From Inquilinus sp. Marseille-Q2685 (GTDB lineage: Bacteria > Pseudomonadota > Alphaproteobacteria > DSM-16000 > Inquilinaceae): a stretch of DNA of 64,000 nt. Shown one piece after another: positions 33,366 to 42,744 of the stretch. The stretch lies in the NCBI RefSeq assembly GCF_916619195.1, contig NZ_CAKAKL010000002.1, positions 491,001 through 555,000 of the forward strand, given 5' to 3'. The notes under the pieces were generated by a model, which did not search any database, had not been told where the DNA came from, and saw nothing but the letters and a program-made list of their open reading frames with translations. The translations under genes and the position numbers were made by a program. Every line of letters begins with the position of its first letter. Position 1 is the stretch's first letter.

Positions 33366-33890
33366 ATGGCATCGGTCCTGAATGTGCTGCGCCGGATCCT
33401 CGGCGTCCTGTCCACCGGCGCCCTGTGGCTGGCCGGAATCGGCATGGTGGGGATGACCGCCACGGTCGGATGGCAGGTCTTCGCCCGCTACGTGCTGAAC
33501 GACACGCCGAGCTGGGCCGAGCCGCTGACCCTGCAGCTGATGGGCTGGTTCATCCTGCTCGGCGCCGCGGTCGGCGTGCGCGAGAGCTTCCATCTCGGCC
33601 TCGACCTGCTGCAGCAGGCGCTGCCGGCGGCGCTCGGCCGGGTGCTGGAGGCGGTGAACCTGCTGCTGATCCTCGGCTTCGGCATCGCCATGGCCTGGTA
33701 TTCGGTCCAGCTCGCGATCGGGACCTGGACCGCGACCATCCCGGTGCTCGACCTGCCGGGCGGCTTCGATTTCATCCCGCTGATCATCGGCGGCGTGCTG
33801 ATCGCGCTGTTCGCAGCGGAACGGCTGGTGGAGCTCGCCGCGGGCCTCGAGCACGAGGCGGCGGTCGACGGCGTGCGGGAGCTGGCGTGA
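33366..33890 (+). CDS. TRAP transporter small permease (DctQ)
   Basis: 174 residues, four transmembrane helices. 'ATVGWQVFARYVLNDTPSWAEPLTLQLMGWFILLGAAVGVRESFHLGLDLL' is the DctQ signature (VFxRYV...WAEE...). Its TGA overlaps the ATG of the large permease by 1 nt (TGATG), so the two membrane subunits are made together. Middle gene of the three-gene TRAP operon behind the GntR operators. Confidence 0.9.
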   Translation: MASVLNVLRRILGVLSTGALWLAGIGMVGMTATVGWQVFARYVLNDTPSWAEPLTLQLMGWFILLGAAVGVRESFHLGLDLLQQALPAALGRVLEAVNLLLILGFGIAMAWYSVQLAIGTWTATIPVLDLPGGFDFIPLIIGGVLIALFAAERLVELAAGLEHEAAVDGVRELA

Positions 33891-35170
33891 TGGAGCTGTG
33901 GATCCTGTTCGGCAGCTTCACGCTGCTGCTGCTGATGGGCACGCCGATCGCCTTCTGCCTCGGCATCGCCTCGCTGGCGACGGTGGTCTATATGGGCCTG
34001 CCGCCGGTGGTGGTGTTCCAGCAGATCAATTCCGGCATGAACGCCTTCGCCATGATGGCGATCCCGTTCTTCATCTTCGCCGGCGACCTGATGATCCGTG
34101 GCGGCATCGCCGAGCGGCTGATCCGCTTCGCCGCCAGCCTGGTCGGCCACCTGCGCGGCGGCCTGGGCCAGGTCAATGTCGTCGCCTCGACCCTGTTCGG
34201 CGGCATCTCCGGCTCGGCCGTGGCCGACGCCTCGGCGATCGGCGGGCTGATGATCCCGCAGATGGCGGCCCGCGGCTACGACCGCGACTACGCCGTCAAC
34301 GTCACCGTGAACTCGGCGATCATCGCCTTGATGATCCCGCCGTCGCACAACATGATCCTCTATTCGATCGCGGCGGGCGGCAACGTCTCGATCGCCGACC
34401 TGTTCACCGCCGGCATCGTGCCGGGGCTGCTGCTCGCCGCCGCTCTGATGGTGACCGCCTATGTCGTCGCCCGCCGCCGCGGCTATCCGTCGGATCCGTT
34501 CCCCGGGCTGCGCGCCGTCGGCCGCTACCTGGTGGTGGCGCTGCCGGGGCTGCTGCTGATCGGCATCATCTTCGGCGGCGTCCGCTCCGGCATCTTCACT
34601 GCGACCGAAAGCTCCTGCATCGCGGTGATCTACGCCCTGCTGGTGGCGCTGCTGGTCTATCGCGAGCTGGACTGGCGCGGCTTCGTCGAGGCGGTGCAGG
34701 GCGCCGTCCGCACCACCGCGATGGTGCTGCTGGTGATCGGCGCCGCCGGCGCCTTCGGCTGGCTGATGGCGCTGCTGCAGGTGCAGACCGCGACGGTGCA
34801 GGCGATCAACGCCATCTCCAGCGACCCGCTGGTGGTGCTGCTCTTGATCAACGTCGCGCTGCTGCTGCTCGGCACCTTCATGGACATGGCGCCGATGATC
34901 ATCATCTGCACCCCGGTGCTGCTGCCGGTGGTCAAGGCCTTCGGCATCGACCCGGTGCATTTCGGCGTGATCCTGATCCTCAACGCCGGCATCGGGCTGA
35001 ACACGCCGCCGGTCGGGTCGGTGCTGTTCGTCGGCTGCGCCGTCGGCAAGATCTCGATCCGCCAGGCGATGCGCACGATCTGGCCGTTCTTCGGCGCCTC
35101 GATCGCGGTGCTGCTGGCGGTGACCTACATCCCGTCCCTGTCGCTCTGGCTGCCCGCGCTGTTCCGCTAG
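33890..35170 (+). CDS. TRAP transporter large permease (DctM)
   Basis: 426 residues, about 12 transmembrane segments, the standard length. Signature 'FAMMAIPFFIFAGDLMIRGGIAERLIRFAASLVGHLRGGLGQVNVVASTLFGGISGSAVADASAIGGLMIPQM' and 'FMDMAPMIIICTPVLLPVVKAFGIDPVHFGVILILNAGIGLNTPPVG'. It carries out Na+-coupled uptake of the ligand delivered by the binding protein. Last gene of the TRAP operon; groESL follows within 140 bp behind its own promoter. Confidence 0.93.
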   Translation: MELWILFGSFTLLLLMGTPIAFCLGIASLATVVYMGLPPVVVFQQINSGMNAFAMMAIPFFIFAGDLMIRGGIAERLIRFAASLVGHLRGGLGQVNVVASTLFGGISGSAVADASAIGGLMIPQMAARGYDRDYAVNVTVNSAIIALMIPPSHNMILYSIAAGGNVSIADLFTAGIVPGLLLAAALMVTAYVVARRRGYPSDPFPGLRAVGRYLVVALPGLLLIGIIFGGVRSGIFTATESSCIAVIYALLVALLVYRELDWRGFVEAVQGAVRTTAMVLLVIGAAGAFGWLMALLQVQTATVQAINAISSDPLVVLLLINVALLLLGTFMDMAPMIIICTPVLLPVVKAFGIDPVHFGVILILNAGIGLNTPPVGSVLFVGCAVGKISIRQAMRTIWPFFGASIAVLLAVTYIPSLSLWLPALFR

Positions 35171-35192
35171 GGAAGAGAATCTTCGCACGGGC

Positions 35193-35221
35193 CTTGACCG
35201 GTTTTCGCGCTCCCCTTAAAT
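35193..35221 (+). promoter_or_regulatory. groESL promoter, overlapping sigma-70 and sigma-32 type
   Basis: CTTGACC (35193-35199) followed by CCCCTTAAA (35212-35220) matches a heat-shock (RpoH) promoter of the CTTG...CCCC type with 12 nt between. The same bases give a sigma-70 reading: TTGACC (35194-35199), 16 bp, TTAAAT (35216-35221). It ends three bases before the CIRCE element, so HrcA bound there would block transcription. Confidence 0.7.
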
Positions 35222-35223
35222 GC

Positions 35224-35250
35224 GTAGCACTCACCGGCCGAGAGTGCTAA
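35224..35250. promoter_or_regulatory. CIRCE operator (HrcA-binding)
   Basis: GTAGCACTC (35224-35232), nine-base spacer, GAGTGCTAA (35242-35250). This matches the CIRCE consensus TTAGCACTC-N9-GAGTGCTAA in 17 of 18 arm positions; only the first base is changed. It lies 61 bp before the groES start. Confidence 0.95.
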
Positions 35251-35310
35251 CGACCGGCCGGGGCAGGCCCTGAACGCAGATCTCGAAACGAGAGAGTGGG
35301 AGAGCGAACG

Positions 35311-35622
35311 ATGCAATTCCGTCCCCTGCACGACCGTGTGCTGGTGCGCCGCATCGAGCAGAACGAAAAGACTGCCGGTGGGATCATCATCCCGGACACC
35401 GCCAAGGAGAAGCCCCAGGAGGGCGAGGTGATCTCGGTCGGCGCGGGCGTCCGCGACGAGGCCGGCAAGCTGCAGCCGCTGGATGTCAAGGCCGGCGACC
35501 GCATCCTGTTCGGCAAGTGGTCCGGCACCGAGGTCAAGCTCGACGGTCAGGATCTCCTGATCATGAAGGAGAGCGACATCCTCGGCATCATCACCGTGAA
35601 GAAGTCGGCCAAGGCGGCCTGA
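35311..35622 (+). CDS. groS: Co-chaperonin GroES
   Basis: 103 residues beginning [20 protein letters not shown] and containing the mobile loop '[17 protein letters not shown]' and the roof '[23 protein letters not shown]'. Full length. It caps GroEL during ATP-driven folding. ATG 35311 is chosen over ATG 35296 because the family starts at [10 protein letters not shown] and GGGAGAG lies 7-13 nt before it. First gene of the operon under CIRCE/HrcA and probably RpoH. Confidence 0.98.
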   Translation: MQFRPLHDRVLVRRIEQNEKTAGGIIIPDTAKEKPQEGEVISVGAGVRDEAGKLQPLDVKAGDRILFGKWSGTEVKLDGQDLLIMKESDILGIITVKKSAKAA

Positions 35623-35655
35623 TCCGCCCCGTCGCCTTCACCGGAATCCCGATAG

Positions 35656-37323
<1,668 letters not shown>

Positions 37324-37327
37324 TCCC

Positions 37328-37368
37328 GTGGATCAAACCGGGCGCCTCCGGCGCCCGGTTTGATCCAC
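37328..37368 (+). terminator. 19-bp perfect hairpin after groEL
   Basis: A perfect 19-bp stem, left arm 37328-37346 and right arm 37350-37368, closes a 3-nt TCC loop 5 bp after the groEL stop codon. No U-tract follows. Probably a 3' end-stabilising or pausing structure rather than the terminator itself. Confidence 0.65.
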
Positions 37369-37381
37369 AACTTGATGGTTT

Positions 37382-37405
37382 GTGGTTCGCCCAAGGGCGA
37401 ACCAC
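37382..37405 (+). terminator. Second hairpin after groEL
   Basis: GTGGTTCGCCC (37382-37392), AA, GGGCGAACCAC (37395-37405): a perfect 11-bp stem with a 2-nt loop, 13 bp after the first hairpin. It also lacks a T-run and may act with its neighbours. Confidence 0.5.
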
Positions 37406-37438
37406 GGGGATCGGATCATCCAAAAGTCGAATTGTGGA

Positions 37439-37465
37439 GGGGCGCTCTTCGGAGCGCCCCTTTTT
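37439..37465 (+). terminator. Intrinsic terminator of groESL
   Basis: GGGGCGCTC, TTCG tetraloop, GAGCGCCCC, then TTTTT (37461-37465). A GC-rich 9-bp stem with a stable UUCG loop and a U-tract is a textbook Rho-independent terminator, 116 bp past the groEL stop. Confidence 0.93.
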
Positions 37466-37603
37466 GCCATATCGACCGGCGATGCAAGAACTCGTGGGGC
37501 CACTGCAGTCTTTCGATTGCCGGGCCGAGTACCGGCAACTAAATGAATGCAACGGCCCCGGGTTCGACTGCCCGGCCGTCCGCGACGGAAGGGGAAATTC
37601 GTG

Positions 37604-38773
37604 ATGTCCGCCTGTTCGAAGAGTGCGCCCTGTCATCGCGGGCCGATCGCCCGCGCCGCCCTGGCGGTCGCCTCGATCCTGGTGCTTGCCGCCTGCGTGC
37701 CGGCCGGGACGCAGCAGACCGCCAGCCTGCCGGCGCCGGAGCAGCCTGCGCCGCCGCCCCCGTCCCCCTTCGTCCAGGCGATGCGCGATGCCGGCGTCAA
37801 CGTCGCGATCCCGACGCGCGGCAAGTTCATCCTGGTGAACATTCCGTCCTATGAGCTGATCGCCTTCCAGGACGGCGCCCCGGTGCTGCGCAGCAAGGTG
37901 GTGGTCGGCGCCCCGGGGACCTCGACGCCCGAGCTGCTGTCGAACATGTACGCGATCAAGTACAACCCGGACTGGACCCCGACGCCGTCGATCGTCCGCA
38001 ACGAGGCCAGCGTCTACATCCCGTCGGGGCCGCGCAGCCCGCTCGGCCGGCTGAAGCTCGAGCTCGACAACGACCAGGCGATCTATCTGCACGATACGCC
38101 GCAGAAGAGCTATTTCGGCCGCGAGAAGCGGGCGCTGAGCCATGGTTGCATCCGGGTCCAGCAGGTCCGGGAACTGGCGGCCTGGGCCGACGGCGTCAGC
38201 GTCGACGAGATCGACCGGAAGATCCGCACCGGCCGCATGTACACCGAAAGGCTGCCGGAGGAGATCCCGGTCTATATCGGCTACTACACCCGCTTCCCGG
38301 ACGAATTCGGCCAGCCGGTGGACCATCCGGACGTCTACGCCAACAAGGACGAGGCGCGCCGGGCCTATCTGGCCCGCGCCGCCGGCCGCCGTGCGGCCGC
38401 CGCGAAGAAGGCGGCCGAGCCGCCGGCTCAGCCCCCGGCCGAGACCCTCCCGGGCCAGACCGCGCCCGTGGCGCCGGGCGGCGAGACCACCGTGCCGCCG
38501 GCGACGGCTCCGGGCGAGACCGGCACGCCGCCCGCGACTCCGGCCCAGCCCGCCGCCCCGTCGAGCACGGCTCCGGCCACGCCGGCCACTCCCGCTGCGC
38601 CGGTGGAGCCGCCCGCGGCTCCCGCCGCCCCGGCGGTGACCGAGCCTGCCGCTCCGGCCACTCCGGCCCCGACGACGCCGGCCGCGCCGGCCGCTCCCGC
38701 GGTCACGCCGCCTCCGGCAACCGCCCCGGCGGCTCCGTCAACGCCGCCGCCGGCGGCGCCGCCCGCCAATTGA
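37604..38773 (+). CDS. L,D-transpeptidase (YkuD) lipoprotein with Pro/Ala-rich tail
   Basis: 389 residues. Lipoprotein signal peptide with lipobox LAAC (Cys31). The ErfK/YbiS/YcfS/YnhG catalytic domain (about 72-225) has His180 and nucleophile Cys182 in SHGCIRV. It makes 3-3 peptidoglycan cross-links or attaches proteins to the wall. The last 125 residues (about 265-389) are almost only Pro, Ala, Thr, Glu and Gly, a flexible spacer not part of the catalytic fold. GGAAGGGGAAA lies before the ATG. Confidence 0.92.
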   Translation: MSACSKSAPCHRGPIARAALAVASILVLAACVPAGTQQTASLPAPEQPAPPPPSPFVQAMRDAGVNVAIPTRGKFILVNIPSYELIAFQDGAPVLRSKVVVGAPGTSTPELLSNMYAIKYNPDWTPTPSIVRNEASVYIPSGPRSPLGRLKLELDNDQAIYLHDTPQKSYFGREKRALSHGCIRVQQVRELAAWADGVSVDEIDRKIRTGRMYTERLPEEIPVYIGYYTRFPDEFGQPVDHPDVYANKDEARRAYLARAAGRRAAAAKKAAEPPAQPPAETLPGQTAPVAPGGETTVPPATAPGETGTPPATPAQPAAPSSTAPATPATPAAPVEPPAAPAAPAVTEPAAPATPAPTTPAAPAAPAVTPPPATAPAAPSTPPPAAPPAN

Positions 38774-38815
38774 TTTCCCGGGCCGGGCTCGCGAGTAGGA
38801 GCCCGGCCGTGGTTT

Positions 38816-39466
38816 TCAGCCCGGCAGCACCCGCCACACCACGGCCTCGCGCACGGCACGGTCCTCGATCTCGACGCTGGTCGGCACCTGGTGGCGGGCG
38901 ATCTCCTCCAGCCCGTCCTGCGGCCGGTAGGCGCGGCCGGGATCGCCCAGCAGCACGGTCTTGCCGGCGCCCGCCATGGCCCGCAGCCAGGGCATGACCC
39001 GGTCCGACATCGGCTTCTCGTAGCAGACGTCCCCGGCGCAGACGATGTCGACGCCGTCCAGGGCGTCGCCGATGCGGTCGGCGCCGTCCGCCGCGACCGC
39101 GCAGCCATTGGCCGCCGCGTTCAAGCGGATCGCCGCGACGGCGATCCGGTCGATCTCCGCCGCCGTCACCGCGGCCGCGCCGGCCCGGGCCGCGGCCAGG
39201 GCGACGATGCCGGAGCCCGAGGCGAAGTCGAACACCCGCTTGCCGGCGACGCTGTCCGGATGGTCCAGGATATATCGCGCCACCGCCTGGCCGCCGACCC
39301 AGGCGAAGGCCCAATAGGGCGGCGGCAGGCCGGTGCGGCGCAGCGTCTCCTCCGTCGCCTGCCACAGCGGCGTCACCTCGGTGGCGAGATGCAGCACCAG
39401 CTCGGGCAAGAGCGGCGGTCGGGTCGGCGCCGTGTTGGCGCGGATGAAGGCATCGATGTCGTCCAT
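38816..39466 (-). CDS. SAM-dependent methyltransferase, ETFB lysine methyltransferase-like
   Basis: 216 residues. 'GLPPPYWAFAWVGGQAVARYILDHPDSVAGKRVFDFASGSGIVALAAARAGAAAVTAAEID' combines the PPYWAFAWxGGQ motif of the ETFB-KMT (METTL20) family with SAM motif I (DFASGSGI). Bacterial members, including one from Agrobacterium, trimethylate lysines of the electron-transfer flavoprotein beta subunit. ATG 39466 starts at the family N-terminus. Convergent with the L,D-transpeptidase gene. Confidence 0.83.
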   Translation of the reverse strand: MDDIDAFIRANTAPTRPPLLPELVLHLATEVTPLWQATEETLRRTGLPPPYWAFAWVGGQAVARYILDHPDSVAGKRVFDFASGSGIVALAAARAGAAAVTAAEIDRIAVAAIRLNAAANGCAVAADGADRIGDALDGVDIVCAGDVCYEKPMSDRVMPWLRAMAGAGKTVLLGDPGRAYRPQDGLEEIARHQVPTSVEIEDRAVREAVVWRVLPG

Positions 39467-39590
39467 GGCCGCCCTTCCTATCCTGCAAGGCGGCGATGAG
39501 CCACGGAGTCTTGATGTCCGGCGCCGGAATGCGGAAGATTCGCGGAACGGCGCCGGCACGGACCGTCGCCGCAGACGAGGAAACGACGAG

Positions 39591-39770
39591 ATGGCGACCC
39601 GCCATGCCCCGGCCCGGCCGAAGGGCGGCCCGGCCGAAGACGAGATCGGGGAATGTAGCTCCCCGCCTTGTTACTTGCACGAGATCGACCCGGCCTATGC
39701 CGGGCTGGACCCGAAGCCCGGGAAAAAGCCCGCGCCGAACGCTTCGAAGCGCGACGGGGCCGGCTCATGA
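39591..39770 (+). CDS. Small protein with CSSPPCYLHEIDPAY motif
   Basis: 59 residues: a basic N-terminus, then 'GECSSPPCYLHEIDPAYAGL' and a Lys/Pro-rich tail. The segment 'SSPPCYLHEIDPxYxG' is shared with N-termini of small, uncharacterised alphaproteobacterial proteins (DUF6306-like rubrerythrin-fold genes among them), here without the rest of such a domain. GAGGAA precedes the ATG and its TGA overlaps the DUF488 start (ATGA), so it is probably really translated. Function unknown; the two Cys and His could bind metal. Confidence 0.55.
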   Translation: MATRHAPARPKGGPAEDEIGECSSPPCYLHEIDPAYAGLDPKPGKKPAPNASKRDGAGS

Positions 39771-40108
39771 TCCGGGTCAAGCGCGTCTACGACCCGCCCG
39801 AGGAGGGCGACGGCTACCGCGTCCTGGTCGACCGGCTGTGGCCGCGCGGCCTGACCAAGGAACAGGCGGCGCTCGACCTCTGGCTCAAGACCGTGGCGCC
39901 GAGCGACGAGCTGCGGCACTGGGTGCATCAGGAGCCGGAGAAGTGGCCGGAATTCTGCCGCCGCTACCATGCCGAGCTGGATGCCCATCCGAATGCGGTG
40001 GCCTTCCTGCGGCAGAAGAGCAAGGACGGCTGGGTCACGCTGCTCTATGCCAGCCGCGACGAGCGGCAGAACAACGCCGTCGCGCTCGCCAAATATCTCG
40101 GCGGCTGA
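39767..40108 (+). CDS. DUF488 family protein
   Basis: 113 residues. 'MIRVKRVYDPPEEGDGYRVLVDRLWPRGLTKEQAALDLWLKTVAPSDELRHWVHQEPEKWPEFCRRYHAEL' and 'VTLLYASRDERQNNAVALAKYL' define DUF488 (YeaO-like). Function unknown. Coupled to the small upstream gene by a 4-nt overlap and ends flush against convergent ubiA (stops at 40108 and 40109). Confidence 0.9.
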   Translation: MIRVKRVYDPPEEGDGYRVLVDRLWPRGLTKEQAALDLWLKTVAPSDELRHWVHQEPEKWPEFCRRYHAELDAHPNAVAFLRQKSKDGWVTLLYASRDERQNNAVALAKYLGG

Positions 40109-41032
40109 TCAGGCGAAGGCCCGCCCGGCGACCAGCCCGGCCAGGACCAGCAGGCCGAACCAGCGGTTCGAGTTGAACTTGACCAGGCAGTCGGCCGGCC
40201 GGTCGGGGACGAGCGTCGCCACCTGCCAGGCCAGCTGCGCCGCGCCGGCGGCGAGGCACAGCAGGAAGGGCAGGGGCGCCAGCCCGGCCAGGAGGCCGGC
40301 GGCGCCGATGCCGAGCACCGTCAGCGCGTAGAAGCCGGCGACCCAGAGCCGCGCGGCGCCGCCGAACAGGCGCGCGGTCGACTTGATGCCGATCCGAGCG
40401 TCGTCCTCGATGTCCTGCAGCGCGTAGACCGTGTCGTAGCCCAGCGTCCAGCAGATGCCGGCGGCGTAGAGGATCAGCGAGGGCAGGGCCAATTCGCCGG
40501 TCACCGCGGTCCAGCCGACCAGCGCGCCCCAGTTGAAGGCCAGGCCCAGGAAGAATTGCGGCCACCAGGTGACCCGCTTCATCAGCGGATAGGTGAAGAC
40601 CACCAGCAGCGAGGCGATGCCGAGCCCGACGGTGGTGCTGTTGAACTGGACCAGCACCAGGAAGCCCAGCAGCAACTGGGCGATCAGGAACAGCACCGCC
40701 TGGGTCGGGCTGATCGCGCCGCTCGGGATCGGCCGGGTGCGGGTGCGCGCCACCCGGCCGTCGAAGTCGCGGTCCAGGATGTCGTTCACGGTGCAGCCGG
40801 CGCCGCGCATCACCAGCGCGCCGATGCCGAACAGGATGGCGTACCAGAGGTCGGTCCAGCCGAAGCCGGCCGGCCTGGGCGCCATCGCCAGCCCCCACCA
40901 GCAGGGCAGGAGCAGCAGCAACACCGGCTTCGGCCGGTCCAGCCGGGCCAGGGTCAGATAGGGCCGGACGCCGGGCGGCGCCCAGCGGAGAAGCCGGCTC
41001 TGGGTCCGGATGTCGGAGGCGGTGTTGGTCAT
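40109..41032 (-). CDS. ubiA: 4-hydroxybenzoate polyprenyltransferase UbiA
   Basis: 307 residues, eight or nine transmembrane helices. The prenyl-diphosphate/Mg2+ sites are NDILDRDFD (first Asp-rich motif, in 'RGAGCTVNDILDRDFDGRVARTRTRPIPSG') and YALQDIEDD (second). It attaches the polyprenyl tail to 4-hydroxybenzoate, the second step of ubiquinone synthesis, in the inner membrane. Full length and alone on its strand between the DUF488 gene and an exported-protein gene. Confidence 0.95.
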   Translation of the reverse strand: MTNTASDIRTQSRLLRWAPPGVRPYLTLARLDRPKPVLLLLLPCWWGLAMAPRPAGFGWTDLWYAILFGIGALVMRGAGCTVNDILDRDFDGRVARTRTRPIPSGAISPTQAVLFLIAQLLLGFLVLVQFNSTTVGLGIASLLVVFTYPLMKRVTWWPQFFLGLAFNWGALVGWTAVTGELALPSLILYAAGICWTLGYDTVYALQDIEDDARIGIKSTARLFGGAARLWVAGFYALTVLGIGAAGLLAGLAPLPFLLCLAAGAAQLAWQVATLVPDRPADCLVKFNSNRWFGLLVLAGLVAGRAFA

Positions 41033-41075
41033 GGTCCATCAGTACCGCAGCCGTGGTGCCGGACAAAGCCGGTGA

Positions 41076-41600
41076 TCATCGCAGTCCTTCGTCACGCAGG
41101 AACCAATCGCGCGTGAAGTCGTTCAGGTCCTCCATCTGCCGGGCGGTGACGCCGAGAATTCCGCCCGTCCAGCTGTCATAGGCGCGAAGCCCGGCCGGCG
41201 TGTAGATGTTCTCTGGCATGGTCCGCAGGGTGTAGAGCGGGTTTTGGTAGTCGTATTCCGCGCCGAGCTTCGAGAAGTATCGGCCGTCGATCCGGAAGCG
41301 CGCCTCGCCGCGATAGGCCAGGGTCACGTGATCGAACGACGACCCCTTCTGCGCCCGGGCGTATTGCAGCAGGACGCGGACGACGTCCGAGGCACTGTTG
41401 CGCGGCGCCAGGCCCCGCACGTCGAAGACCAGCTCTCCCGGCAGAACCCCTAGGCGATGATAGGCCCAGATCGATAATCCCTCGTTGCGCGGATCGTCCG
41501 ATAGGGCGGACCGCAGTGGGGCTATCGCGGAAAACCAATTGAACGCGCCCACGGCTACGACAATGGCGACCACTCCGCCGGCGACCCATCTCCATCTCAT
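41076..41600 (-). CDS. Exported or membrane-anchored protein of unknown function
   Basis: 174 residues. Begins MRWRWVAGGVVAIVVAVGAFNWF, an uncleaved signal anchor or signal peptide, then a soluble periplasmic domain ('VFDVRGLAPRNSASDVVRVLLQYARAQKGSSFDHVTLAYRGEARFRIDGRYFSKLGAEYDYQNPLYTLRTMPENIYTPAG'). GGGGGA lies about 6 nt before the ATG. I recognise no family. Slightly lower GC than adjacent genes and 10 bp from no partner; probably monocistronic. Confidence 0.7.
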   Translation of the reverse strand: MRWRWVAGGVVAIVVAVGAFNWFSAIAPLRSALSDDPRNEGLSIWAYHRLGVLPGELVFDVRGLAPRNSASDVVRVLLQYARAQKGSSFDHVTLAYRGEARFRIDGRYFSKLGAEYDYQNPLYTLRTMPENIYTPAGLRAYDSWTGGILGVTARQMEDLNDFTRDWFLRDEGLR

Positions 41601-41691
41601 TCGATATCCCCCTGCAAATCGGTCTCTGAAATCTCCTGAAGAATAAAGCACCGCGCCGGCCTTCTTAAGGGGGCTCGCGGGCCGGCTTGCG

Positions 41692-42660
41692 CTATCGGAT
41701 CGTGGCGGCTGCCGGCACCGCGGCCCTCCTTCCACGCCGCATCGCCTGCGGCGGCTGGCCGAAGCAGCGGAGGAAGGCCCGGCGCATCCGCTCCGGGTCG
41801 GTGAAGCCGACGTCGCGGGCGATCGCCTCGATCGGTTCGGCGCCGTCCTCGACCCGCGGCCGTGCTGCCTCGGCACGCAGCCTTTCCACCGCCTTGGCCG
41901 GGGTCTGCCCGGTTTCGGCCAGGAAGGTGCGGCCGAACTGGCGCGGGCTCAGGCACGCCGCATCGGCCAGCCGGTCGACCGGCAGCGGCTCCCGTAGATG
42001 CTCGCGCGCGAAGCTCAGCGCCGCCTGGACCCGCTCGCTGGCCGGGGCGAGGTCGAGCAGGGCGGAGAACTGCGACTGCCCGCCCGGACGGCGGTGATAG
42101 ACCACCAGGGTCCGGGCCACGGCGCGGGCGGCGTCGACGCCGAGATCCTCCTCGATCAGCGCCAGCGCCAGGTCGATCCCGGCGGTGATCCCGGCCGACG
42201 ACCAGACCGGGCCGTCCTTGACGAAGATCCGGTCGGCCTCGACCTTCACCCGCGGATGCAGGCGCTGCAGCGCCGCCGCCTGCTGCCAATGGGTGGTGGC
42301 GCGCCGCCCGTCCAGCAGGCCGGCCGCGGCCAGGAGGAAGGCGCCGGAGCAGACGCTGGTCACCCGCCGCGCCGCGGCCGTTTCCCGGATGAAGGCCAGC
42401 AGCCGGGCCGATCCCAGCGCCTGCGGGACGCCGCGTCCGCCGGCGACCACCAGCGTGTCCAGCGGCTCGTCGCCGAGGGGCCGGGTCAGCACCGGCAGGC
42501 CGGCGGAGCTCGCGACCGCCCCGCCCTGCTCCGAGATCACCTGCAGCCGGTAGGGCGGCGGCGCCAGGTCCCGCGACGCGGTGTCGAAGGCCGCCAGCGG
42601 CCCCGACAGGTCGAGGATGTTGAACCCCGGGAAGACGAGAAAGCCGATGGTGCGCGTCAT
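41692..42660 (-). CDS. GlxA-type AraC-family regulator (DJ-1/PfpI sensor domain)
   Basis: 322 residues. N-terminal DJ-1/PfpI-like domain (about 1-185) with conserved Asp17 and elbow Cys104 in SVCSGAF; C-terminal AraC helix-turn-helix pair (about 215-310: 'LREPLPVDRLADAACLSPRQFGRTFLAETGQTPAKAVERLRAEAAR' and 'IEAIARDVGFTDPERMRRAFLRCFGQPP'). Such regulators sense nitrogenous metabolites (betaine, carnitine, arginine derivatives). It is divergent, 84 bp apart, from a DJ-1-family enzyme gene, its probable target. Confidence 0.92.
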   Translation of the reverse strand: MTRTIGFLVFPGFNILDLSGPLAAFDTASRDLAPPPYRLQVISEQGGAVASSAGLPVLTRPLGDEPLDTLVVAGGRGVPQALGSARLLAFIRETAAARRVTSVCSGAFLLAAAGLLDGRRATTHWQQAAALQRLHPRVKVEADRIFVKDGPVWSSAGITAGIDLALALIEEDLGVDAARAVARTLVVYHRRPGGQSQFSALLDLAPASERVQAALSFAREHLREPLPVDRLADAACLSPRQFGRTFLAETGQTPAKAVERLRAEAARPRVEDGAEPIEAIARDVGFTDPERMRRAFLRCFGQPPQAMRRGRRAAVPAAATIR

Positions 42661-42744
42661 GACGGTAAGTGAGGGAACTATGTCGTTTCGGACGTCACCC
42701 TGCGCGACGATACTGCGGCTGTCAATTCCGCCCCGGAGGCCGCC

